From Tomocerus qinae (taxonomy: Eukaryota; Arthropoda; Collembola; Entomobryomorpha; Tomoceridae): 64,000 nt of DNA. Below the pieces are notes generated by a model. It had not been told where the DNA came from, searched no databases, and saw only the letters and a list, made by a program, of their open reading frames with translations. This document shows, piece after piece, positions 24,311-36,200 of the stretch. The stretch is taken from the NCBI GenBank assembly GCA_020055645.1, contig CM034548.1:29004201-29068200 (forward strand), given 5' to 3'. The position numbers and the translations under genes are program-made. The first letter of the stretch is position 1, and each line of letters begins with the position of its first letter.

Positions 24311-26900
24311 CTTTTACCTGTGCTGACATTTGACGCAAAATTGTGTTGGAATTAATCAATTTCGAGCACTCAATGCCGCAGCAAATAAACTTTCTATCCG
24401 ATTCGATAAAAATAACAGTATAGGGTCAATGCGCAGTTGCTAGAAATTTACTTTGCAACATTTATAGCACATTTTGCTAGGTTTGCAGCTAGTTTAAATC
24501 TTAATCTACTAAATTACTAAAATAAATTTTACTAATTTAATAAAAAATATAACAAAAGTCTTGTGTGAAACAACTAATGTCTTGTGAAACAAAAAAGACA
24601 CTAGTACGTCGAAAACATCCTTTCGAGGGTTTAAAACAAATCTGTTAGAAAAAGTCCTATTTAATCGCATTGAAAATTTTTGGACAGTTTTAAATGCATT
24701 TCAAAATTTTGGATGTCACCGTTGATTAGTTTGTGTACACTACACATCCCCCGAAATGTCATATATAACTGCAACATATAGACTAGAAGCAGGAAGCAAG
24801 CCAAACCAATGACAAACTATGTCTCTATAATTTGCAATTGTACGACAGTGTATTTACGTAATACTATCATAAGACTAATTTTACCATTTCCTAACGTAGC
24901 CTGTTGAGTGTCATCATTGCCATTTTTAGACTATTTTAGACTCATTTTTGTCAAAAAAGGCCAAAAGTTAGTTCTGTATACTTGCTTGCCCATAAATTTG
25001 TATGGTGCACCAGCCTTACAAAAAAACTGCGTGTTATAATAATTGTAACACGTTGGTATAGAAAATTAATTATGCATTAATAAAGCTAAAGCAAAAAGAA
25101 GTTTACAAATAATATGATAGCCCCTGTGTGAACACAGAGGGAATACGAAACACTGCATGGGCACATTTACGACTTACAACTTTTACGCTGCTGTAAGTGT
25201 GTGAGCAAAACTACCTAACCTACTACTTGTACTTACTACTTACTACCTAAGTACCTACCTGTAGTATTGGTGTATCTGTCTGGATACATTTTGTGTACTT
25301 TTGGTTGGGTGTAGTTAGTAGTAGAGCGGAGTATTAGATTAGAAGAGGAGGCGTTTGCAATGAATGCTATAACTATAACTTGTAGTGTACTAAAAGAAGA
25401 GAGTGAAACTTGTTATATTATACTGTCTGCTGACGGCAAGTTACCAAACAGCCTGTCTTATAAAACAGCCGAAGCCTTAGATTGAATTTAAACACTGAAG
25501 TGGGTAGTAAAACTCACATTCATTAGCAGGAGGTCATAATTGGAAGAAATTTGCAGAAAACAATAAAATGTTACTTGTTGGAACTACAGGAAAATCAATG
25601 CCAAACACCTGACCCTACTGACTCAGGTCATCAGGTCAACTAATGTCTGCTTTTTGTGTATTAAAAATGTCTAAAAATTGCTATGTGCATATTTTTTCTC
25701 TCATGTGCCCCCCCCCCCCCGAAATTTGCTGCGGTCCTGGTTATAATTATTATAACTATATAACCCTATGTGCTTGGATACGTGTTCTACGTATGACTAC
25801 CAACTACCATAATATTATGCCCTGATATCCTAAAAACTTTACGCGTGGATATCTTCTAATTATATATATATTATATAATACTAATATATTATTATATAAT
25901 ATTATATATTTAGATAAGTAATAATAAGAGCGAACCTCTTATTAATAATTGGGACGAAAATATTTTATGTTAAAACCAGACTCACATAAATAACAAATTG
26001 GGAGAATGGCTGACGACCTGAACAGTGTGAACAGTTATCAAGCCTTTTGTTATGGAAATGAATGCGGCACTTAGGTTTTCAATGTACAATTTTTTCTTAA
26101 CTATTTCAACTTAGTTCAAAAATTTCACACGACGCGTGCTAAGTGGTGAATCTGTACGCTAAACAATTTTTTTATTTCAGTTTTTTGTCCATTATTGCGA
26201 GAATAAAGTTGAATTAACCATTTGTACTGTGTCATATAATTGCATCAGATATTGGTATTAATGATTATTTTTTTCTGATAGATATAGGTAAGAATTCTTT
26301 GGTCCTAATAAATGGAACGTTATGTTGCGTATTTTTATATTAGCCTTGTATTATTATTGTGAAGTGAATATGTCTACAGTCTACGCTACATTGTAGCGAG
26401 AACAAAATTGTAGGTAGGACTTTTCCGGAGGAAAGGGATAAAGCATAAAGTATTTTGATGTAATTGTCTTGTTTATAATAATATAGAAATGAATACTCTA
26501 GTCCAGAATTGAGAAAACATTAGCTCTATTTTCCTTTGTTACCATTATGGGATTTTTTGTATTGACCCGATTAAATCAATATGAATATCAAATGTATTGA
26601 CGACTATGACGACATAGATTGAACAAAATTATATCCTAAGGGACTATTATTTCGAATAGGAGACTCAGGGAGGGACCTAAAAGTATAAATTTGTGGATTA
26701 TTCATAACATTATTTCCACAAATGTTCTCTTCCTGCAGAAATTGATTTGAAAGGGGTAAGTTATCAGTTAATAGTAACCGATGTTAGTTCACCATGAAAC
26801 AGATTTTCTAAACTGCTTAGTGCAGATTTATTTTACAATTTAAAGTTTTGGTCCGTTTTTGTTAAAATCGAGTAAGGCAGAGGGAAAATCGTAATCTATC
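24311..26900. other. Gene-free intergenic stretch with simple-sequence tracts
   Basis: No coding region is supported. A run of about 14 C residues lies at 25708-25723, followed near 25773 by GTGCTTGGATACGTG, which resembles one end of MITE family 1. A TA-rich self-complementary tract covers about 25855-25915. Confidence 0.5.
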
Positions 26901-26903
26901 AAG

Positions 26904-26998
26904 CAATTAATGTTTTCAATAATGTACCCCAACGCATACCTTCATGTGCTAAACATCCACATGAATGTGTTGGGGTACATTATTGAAAACATTAATTG
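26904..26998. mobile_element. 95-base palindromic MITE
   Basis: A 30-base perfect inverted repeat (CAATTAATGTTTTCAATAAT... at the left; its reverse complement ending ATTGAAAACATTAATTG) surrounds a short centre that is also partly self-complementary (CTTCATGTG, CACATGAA). The same sequence is found at 10656-10748 inside the GPN3 intron, where the left arm has diverged. Confidence 0.85.
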
Positions 26999-26999
26999 T

Positions 27000-29000
27000 G
27001 AGAAACCTTTATTCACTGCCGTATTTATGAAGACAATGAAGAATAGGGTTGCTAAAATGCAAACAATTCTTACTTTGTAAGTCACTCTAAACAGGCATAA
27101 TTTTATTTATTAACTATTACAGATTTAATGTTAGTTTTCGGAAAAGTTAAGAAATGTCAGTTGTCGGCTGTGCGGCATCGAAGAAAGTACGTCAGGCTAA
27201 GGCGAATGTGTTGTATTTTGTGTAGTAGAGAGATAATCTGAATCTATCATTTCTGCACATGACGGTGAGCGAAGCACGTCACAATCAAACACTAGTGTTG
27301 TCCTCTTCTAAATCTTAAACACAAAATGTCTAAATTGTTGAAACCTCAGTCAAAAATTATTTATTTGTTTGGCTAAACTAATTTCTACCAGAAGAAGCCT
27401 CATTTTATTGACTGGAAGAATACTCAAACTTCAAAAGGTGATCACAGAGTCGGACATTGGAGTCTAATTAACTGCTATCATTTCAGTCGAACAAGATTGG
27501 ACAACCACAGGAAATCCACTTGTCCTGCCCTTTGAGGTACGTTGTCCTTTTGATCATTAATCATTAATTGTAAATAATCAGTATTTTTAACAGATTATAA
27601 CTATCTATAATTGCATGGTCAATGGTTGACTTGTTCATTCATCATTATCATCAATTTTTCGAAAGCAATATTGACATTTAAAACCATTGAGTGTTCTCAG
27701 TTATCTGTGTTTACAATCCATAATAGCAAAAACTGAGATTTTGTCAGCATATCGTGAATGGTTCTCCAACAAATGACAAAATCTACCAGGCGAATTGCTG
27801 ATTGAGTAGTCTTTTGTTAATTGTCAATTTTTTTCGAATTAAGACACCATTTGCACTTATACATTCATTTAGCATATATTAAAAATGTAGCAATTATCCA
27901 TTATTGATTATTATCATAAGATTGAATGTCATATCTGATATCCCCATAGGTGATTCTAGACCATATAATGGTTACATTTGATTGTTGATATTTAGCTGAT
28001 TTGACATTTGGTGTTTGATGATAATGACACTAAATTACTGTTCATTGTCTATTGTAATAATCAAAGCACAAATAAAAATGGCATATGAATGGGATCAGTA
28101 GGTTTAGTCAGGTTAGTTATTGTTTCCAAGATTAGGTAAGGTTTATGTTCCACTCCACAGTAAACAATCAACTATTCAGAATACAAGTCAATAATTTCGA
28201 AGTTCAGGTTCTTCACGTGTTTATTAAAATCATCAAACCTACCTACACAAAATAATAAAAGCTTGAGGTCAAAGAATGTATTTTATTTGGATTTTTACTT
28301 AGACAAAACGAACTGCATTTTCAATTTTACGAATAACAACAAAAGTGACCAATAGTCGTTTAATTTTGATTGTGTTCAACATACCAAGTCAACATTGATT
28401 GTGACTTGAAGTTTTGACTTACAGTAAGAAATAATATTGTTCTATAATATTGTTCTCAAATGTCATTATGATTGCAATGCTAAAATGTCATGGATAAAAA
28501 GGAAATTAAAAATTTTGCTGTACAGTCAACAGTAACAGTCAACAATGGCAATATGAATCAGGAACAGGGAATATTTATGATTATGACATGACGTTATGAC
28601 AGCATCTTATGATAGTAATAATAGCAAATATTACAACTACCTGGTACTTAGTACATATCCATGTTCATAATATTAAACAAGATTTAAAAAAAGATCCATG
28701 TAGCCAATAGTCATCATTCATTTTTCATCAAATAACATAGCCAATGGGTCACCATCGCGATCACCACACTCACCAACAGAGTCAATTAATTGTAAGTTTA
28801 CTAATAATTATTTAGTATATTCAGTCAGTCCAGTAGTCAAGAATCAGTAGGTCACTGTCACATTGATACATCAGGCATTGAGATCCTAGCGTAAAACCAA
28901 ATAAAAATAATTTCTTACAGTTGGTCACTAACAACTAAAAAGTCACTAACCTGTCAGTCACTAAAATTCATTCAATAATGGCCAGGGTCAGTGTCTAAAT
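27000..29000. other. Gene-free, increasingly repetitive stretch before the satellite
   Basis: No gene is recognised. From about 27540 the sequence becomes rich in CAAT, GTCA and AATCAT words, resembling very decayed forms of the tandem arrays that follow at 29015. Confidence 0.4.
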
Positions 29001-29014
29001 AATATTCAAAACAG

Positions 29015-30570
29015 GCTTAGTAAACAATAGTTACTGACTTGGCAAACAATAGTCGCTGACTTGGTAAATAATAGTCGCTGACTTGGTAAACAATAGCTGC
29101 TGACTTGGTAAAAATAGTTACTGACTTGGTAAACAATAGTCACTGACTTGGTAAACAAAAGTCACTGGCTTGGTAAACAAAAGTCACTGGCTTGGTAAAC
29201 AATAGTTACTGACTTGGTAAACAATAGTCACTGACATAGTAAACAGTAGTCACTGACTTATTAAACAGTAGTCAGTAGTCACTGACTTATTAAACAGTAG
29301 TCAGTAGTCACTGACTTATTAAACAGTAGTCAGTAGTCACTGCCTTATTAAACAGTAGTCACTGACTTATTAAACAGTAGTCACTGACTTATTAAACAAT
29401 AGTCACTGACTTAGTGACTGACTGATATTCAGCACTGACTTTGTGACTGACTGATATTCAGCACTGACTTTGTGACTGACTGATATTCAGCACTGACTTA
29501 GTGACTGACTGATATTCAGCACTGACTTAGTGACTGACTGATATTCAGCACTGACTTAGTGACTGACTGATATTCAGCACTGACTTATATAGTGACTGAC
29601 TGATATTCAGCACTGACTTACATAGTGGCTGACTGACTGACTGATATTCAGCACTAGTAACTGATTTAATAAACAATAATCAACACTGTCTTAGTAAACA
29701 ATAATCAACACTGTCTTGTAAACAATAATCAACACTGTCTTAGTAAACAATAATCAACACTGTCTTGTAAACAATAATCAACACTGTATTAGTATACAAT
29801 AATCAACACTGTCTTAGTAAACAATAATCAACACTGTCTTAGTAAACAGTAGTCACTGACTTAGTAACAGTAGTCACTGACTTAGTAACAGTAGTCACTG
29901 ACTTAGTAACAGTAGTCACTGACTTAGTAACAGTAGTCACTGACTTAGTAACAGTAGTCAGTAGTCACTGACTTTCTCAACAATAAATTTAGTCACTGAC
30001 TTTCTCAACAATAAGTTTAGTCACTGACTTTCTCAACAATAAATTTAGTCACTGACTTATTTCTCAACAATAAATTTAGTCACTGACTTTCTCAACAATA
30101 AATTTAGTTACTGACTTAGTCAACAATAAATTTAGTCGCTGATTAATCAACAATTTAGTTACTGACTTCATCAACAATAAATTTAGTCGCTGACTAGGCT
30201 GCCTTAATTGTTAATCAACAATTTAGTCACTGTTGATTGTTTATTCAATAAATTTAATCATTGAAATTGCTAGTCAATAAATTATAGTCATTGAATTAAT
30301 TACTCAAAAACAAATATCCACTGAAGTTAATAGTCAATAAATTATAGTCACAAAATTTTGTAGTCAATAAATTGTGTAATCACTGAACACTGAATGTTAG
30401 TCAATAAATTATAGTCACTGAATTTGTTAGTCAATAAATTATAGTCACTATGATTTTGTTAATCAATAAATAATAGTCACTGAATTTGTTAGTCAATAAA
30501 TTATAGTCACTATGATTTTGTTAATCAATAAATTACAGTCACTGAATTCGTTAGTCAATAAATATCCACT
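29015..30570. repeat. Chain of seven tandem subarrays sharing a CACTGACTT-like core
   Basis: Seven consecutive arrays have different unit lengths but a common joining word (AGTCACTGACTT or close forms). They are: about 29015-29250, 22-base unit CTTGGTAAACAATAGTCACT...; about 29250-29408, 22- and 29-base units with CAGTAGTCAGTAGTCACTGA; about 29409-29655, 29-base unit with AGTGACTGACTGATATTCAG; about 29656-29840, 25-base unit TAGTAAACAATAATCAACAC; about 29841-29965, 21-base unit AGTAACAGTAGTCACTGACT; about 29966-30130, 28-base unit with TTTCTCAACAATAAATTTAG; about 30131-30570, roughly 31-base unit with AGTCAATAAATTATAGTCAC. Within a subarray, copies are nearly identical in the middle and more diverged at the outer ones. 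There is no coding potential. Confidence 0.93.
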
Positions 30571-30906
30571 GATGACTGAAGCTAGTCATCAAATAGTCAA
30601 CAACTTCGTCAGTCAGGCAATCAAATGTGACTTATATAGTATATGTACATTTGACATTATATCATTCATTATTCATTCATTATCCTTATTACAGTAATAG
30701 ACTCAGTCAGTGCAAAGTCTGCTAGGTACAAAAATCTAGCTTTGTTTTGAGCTTGTGACTTAAAACAGTTGTCTAGGTCAGGTCGCCAATCATTCTACTG
30801 CATCTGTGCAGCCTCAAATTCTGTCGTTTTCATTTTACTCGTTGTTCGAAACTTGTTCTAAACCAAGATCCTAAGTCTAACCTAAGTCCGGATCTTGAAA
30901 TTTTTT

Positions 30907-31084
30907 GTTATAAAAACCATATAGTGTACAATTCGACCGACATTCGATTCGAGTGCCAAGAGTTCAGACACAGAGAACATTCATCATAAAATTCATAATT
31001 TAATAAATAACTCGACAGTAAACATTGACTGGCGATGGCGACTGAGTTGGTGTTGTACTCCTGACTGGCCTGACTGTCAGAGGT
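30907..31084 (+). promoter_or_regulatory. Possible core promoter and 5' UTR exon upstream of USP32
   Basis: A TATA-like word (TTATAAAAACC, about 30908) is followed by a more GC-rich, non-repetitive stretch and then a plausible splice donor (GTCAGAG then GTAATT at about 31085). An acceptor-like TTTTAG at 33139-33144 lies just before the USP32 start codon. Together they could be a non-coding first exon of USP32, but this is inference from signals alone. Confidence 0.2.
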
Positions 31085-31099
31085 AATTTTTTAAACAAA

Positions 31100-33140
31100 T
31101 TACCTAATTATTACGTCCGACAGTACATTAATATATGAATGAATTAAAAATCATAATATCTATCTTATATCAATTGAAGATTGCAGGCCGAAGGTCAAAA
31201 TAATATAGCCATTGTAGGTATCCATTCAATTATTTATCCCTTCATTCAGTTCATTCATCATTGGTATACATAGAGTAACTATTTTTTTGTTCTTGATTTT
31301 AGTCGTTGTACTTTTTGTTGACTTCGCTTTAAGGGAAGGCAAGGGTGGCAATGTTATATTACCTACCATTCACTTATTGTGGTATTAGCTTTAGAATAAT
31401 TGGTCATTAAAATTTTATTGTTTGTCATTTGACTCACGCATCAGTATATTGGTATAATAGCTGATAGCTATTCATAAAATTATTTAGCAAACGTTGCAAT
31501 ACGATACGATAAACGATGGAGTTTCCATCAAATTATTATTTTATATTCCCAGCTAACTACTTAAGAATGTCAATTAAGAGTTTTTTCACCCTATAACTGT
31601 AGTTACTGCTGAAGATGTGTAGTCAGTCATTTATATTTGTAATGTTTGACACAAGATTATGACAGTACTATAGTATTTTTTATTAATTCGTGTACAATGA
31701 GCGCAATTAGTATTATATGTGCACGTTTCGGGTCGTTTCGTTTCAAATTAGTTGACATTTAACATTTAAGTGAATCACAATTCACATTTAAAATCGTTGA
31801 AATTTAAAATAATCAAGAAGTAGTAGCTTTGAAATGAAAAATGGGCAAGGGTTTAGCCATTACTATAGATTGTGAGACAATAAATATTCAATTTTGTATA
31901 TTCAAAGTTTTTTTGAGTCGCTTGGGGAAAACCCCAGATTTTGGTTGTATCTCAATATTGCATTCTAGCAAGTCAGAAACTTCAAAATAAACCAGCACAT
32001 ACGGGACAATGCGACCATTTTGTAAGATTTCTACAAGGTACCGTTGTCAGCTGTGCCCAAAATAATGACAGAATTGCTATAATAACTATTTCGTCTTTAT
32101 CAGCTGGCATAAATTGCCATAACAAATTCATTTTTGGAGTTATTTTGAACGCCAAACTACAATGTCAAAGTATCAAGTATTTACGATTAATTATCTTTAT
32201 TTTCATTATTTATCAAGCTGTCATAAAGTCAAGTAATTGTGTTATCTAATCAAATAAATCAATACAATACAATCGGAAATTAAACCTTCATGAGAGACAA
32301 GCAGCAGTGAGCTCTTACACCGACTGTACATGCAGTTGACAGTAATCTCTGGGTTTTAAATCTGCATAAACTAGGTTGACAGGCATTTAATTTTTACATT
32401 TGCTTGCATTGAAATAAAAATAGAACGGAATGTCTTCAGTCAATACCTGCAAAAATGATTAAGTAAGCAAAGTTAATGTACTTACAAACCCTAGGAATTT
32501 TAGTACATCATGATAATTCATGAGTGGAAGTACATCGTACTTCGTACTGCAATATATTTCATACCCTTTATTTAATGTTAAATCGTTAGCTATTTTGAAC
32601 TGAGTTTAATTTGAACTAAGTTTGAATTTTTTTTAATCATTCAGCTAATAATTCCAGATAGTATAAACACATTATATTTCTTCTAAATGTGCATATAATT
32701 CAGCAAACTGTAGATTTGTATTGTATTTTGTATCTGAACAACTTTTTCTTAACGTAGATTTTTAGTGTTGCTATTTCATGCGATTACATATTACGTGACA
32801 TGTGTATTTTGTAGTCAAAGTAGTAGTAATATTTTTATTATTGTGATTTTTGATTTTAGGGCTATTCTAATTTTGGGAGAAAATATCACGCACTTATAAT
32901 CTAATTGTTCCGTCGTTCGGTGTTTCACATAGGGATTAGCAAGTATCCCATTGTCTTGAATAATTTTGTTGTTCCGACACGTCTATTAAATGTATCTTTA
33001 GACATATGCCGACCGTATCCGTAAGTTCATTGTCTTTTTATACGTTTAATAACAACATTCATTCAAAATTACGACCATAGTTCATTATTCGTAGCTATTT
33101 TATTTGAAAACAATTCAATTGAATTTGTGTTTATTAATAT
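31100..33140. other. Gene-free stretch upstream of USP32
   Basis: AT-rich sequence without a recognisable coding exon. A 102-codon frame at 31941-32249 has no domain features and no codon pattern that sets it apart. It may be a 5' intron or intergenic DNA of USP32. Confidence 0.45.
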
Positions 33141-33203
33141 TTTAGAAGTCTCTGACTCCCGGCTAGCATGTTTAAGTCGATATTTAATTCGATATCAACC
33201 GCG

Positions 33204-36200
33204 ATGGGGTTAAAAGAATCTAAAGCGGTTACTCTCTCGTTTGAGGAAGCTCGGTCTCGAAGTAAGTCAGAGTGAATGTACAATACTTTTCAATTTATAT
33301 AAGATTATGGTTTGTATGATAAACATGATAAAAATTTTATTTTTACAGTAACCGAGGCGGAGTATCGGAGGCTATATGATGCGTTCAAACGAGTTGTCGT
33401 TCTGGACAGTCACATGTCAAAACAGGCGTTTATCAGAGAAGTACTTGGGGAACTTTTCCCAGTGGAAATATCGGAGGTAGATGGTCGATTCGTATAAAAT
33501 AATAGTATTTTCGTATTAATAGTGTGTTATGTAATCTGATCTTCATTGAGATTATATTTTAATTTTACAGAGTTTATATGTCACATGCGGAGGGACAGCA
33601 AAAGGAATAACCTTTAAAGATATGGTCAGCTCATTGGTCGTTCTAACTAAAGGAACTATAGATGAAAAAATACGATGTAAGTTTTTGAAAAAATATTCTA
33701 TACTGTGGCAGTGAAGGTAAACATGTTTTGTAGTAACACCAGTAACACAGCATTAAAACTTTTGTTTTCTTAATTATTATTAGATATCTATTCACTGTAT
33801 TGTGGGGACAACATGCTAATATCTAAAGACGAGTTTATGAGATTTCTGCAGGACGTAGAAAATTGCCCACTGCCCGAAAATCTTGGGAGACTTTTCCTAT
33901 CGGTAATGAGAGATATTGTTTAAAACTTTATATTTTTGCATTGGCTATTGGCTGACAAAACTGTTTTTAGGGGGCAACGGCAGACTACGATCAGTTTAGT
34001 CGGTGGATCCTGGAAAATCGTTCTGCGACATCAATATCTTGTTGGCTATTAGAAGAAATATGCTGCTCGCCATCTGGGGAGCCTAGAAATCACACATTTG
34101 CATTAACGGATGATCATGAAACTCCAACATTTTACCAAACGTTAGCCGGTGTTACTCATTGTAAGTTGTACGCCCAATTTTTATGGCATTGAAAATTGGT
34201 TTGTGTAGTTGAAGTAAAATTCCTATTTTTACAGTGGAGGAAGAAGATATTATCGAACTGGAGGAAAGATATTGGAAATTGCATTCCAGATCGCACACTG
34301 GCAAAATGGACATAGGAACCCTTATGCCTTTAGTCTGCCCTCCGCTTCCAGAAACAATAATTCAAGGGTTCATGGATGCCTTTGACGAGAATCGAGATGG
34401 CCATATTGATTTCAAAGAAATGGCGTGCGGAATTTCCGCGGCTGCTAGAGGTCCCTTAATTGAGCGTCAGAAATGTGAGATATTATTCTAGAGTCTTAAT
34501 TAAATTTTTTATCATATAAAGAAATGAATGAATTAATGTTTTAACTTCTTTTACAGTTTGTTTCAAAATCTTTGATGGCGACAAGGATGGCTATTTGTCT
34601 AAAGGAGAACTTAATCGAATGATTTCTGTTATGAAATTTGTGATGGAAGAAAACCTGCCAATCAGTCCCAAAGAAGATATAATTTGCATCCTTACGAAAG
34701 ATGATTCTGTTATAGTAGGTGAAATTTTGGAAGGTTCGGGTCCGGAAGGAATGAATCTAGAAGAATATTTAGTTTGGTCTTTGTCAAATCCTCTTCCTGA
34801 AAAGTTTCTTACTTTACTCTACCAGGTAGTCAATATCAATTTAATATGTATTTGTTATTTTTGAATGCATATAGAATTTTCACTTAGCAATAATTATTAT
34901 TTTTAAATTTTAACATTTTTAATATTTTATTGATTAGATCTGCCAAGTTGTATTAGGACTGAGACCGTTAGATCCAGCGGAAGAGTTTGAAGTCGTCAGT
35001 TCGTGGTTAGCAAGAGAAAATAAACGTGGAATACAACCTGGACAAATATGGTATCTGATTTCGATAGACTGGTGGAATGTTTGGACTCACTACGCCTGTC
35101 CAAGTAATCCGTTTATGATGAGCCCCAGTGATAGTGGAATGGGATCCATGTAAGTTGTTAAGAGTTTTATTTAGGGTAATTAGCGTAAGCATACTATTGT
35201 AAGTTTCCTCTTTATAATTTAACAGAGGCGGCAGCATAAGCAGCCATCACAATAGTATTAATAGTATAACTGATAATCCTGGAAACTATGCTGTAAATGA
35301 AAATAATGTCTCCTCCACTAACAGCATCAATGGTCCTTCAACTGCTCTCAATAATAGCTCTGAAAACAAAGTTAATGGTAAAACCAGTCGTAACTGTTGG
35401 TCTTCGAAAAATAAATCTACTGTTGAGGCATCAGTGGCTACAGATAATAGTCAAAACGTTGTCGTGACTGCCATTAGTTCGTTAGGTAAGTATTGCATGC
35501 TTATATACTTCCTACATTTTTGCATGAACATAATTTTATTTTTAAATATTTCGAACTTTGCATGCGTTCTTCCCTCTCCCACCTCGCGCCCCCTTACTAG
35601 GATTTTGTCGTTTCCTTTCTAATTCAGATGTGGAGACGGAGTTGGAGAGACCCAGTAATGGAAGCGTCGCCCTAAATCGCCATGCGAAAGCTAGCTCAAG
35701 CTCACTGTCCTTAGCAACACTCGATAGTTCAAGGTTTTTATTTTCACAATGTGATTCCATTTCCAAAGGCTTGTAATTAGCTATTATTCTAATGTAAGCT
35801 CATTTTCACTTACAGCAGTTCACCTAGTCCTGTAAATTCCCCAAGTAGCTCAAGGAAGCAACTGAATGGTACGGCGCTTAACGGATCTTCATCAGTTGTC
35901 AGAAAAAAACGACGTCCCGGAGCCATAGATAACACTTGTCTCATCACATCTGTTCCCCCTCATCTCCAGAAGATTCCATCGTTAACCGGCGAAGGAGGTC
36001 GTCTTAAGGAAGGTTTAGAAGAAGGTCGCGATTTTCAGGCTGTCCCTCAAGCCTTATGGAACGCCCTTCATCAATGGTACGGGGCCTCCGTTTCCCTCCC
36101 ACGACAGGTAAAGCAGTAGCAATTTATTTATTTAACTTTTACAATCGCATAAGAATAGAAACGGATTTTCGAAAATGTCCTATTTACTATACCATTGTTT

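Noticed and set aside
29015-30570. CRISPR-like regular repeats
   Set aside because: The units are head-to-tail with repeated spacers, in a eukaryotic genome, with no cas genes. This is satellite DNA.
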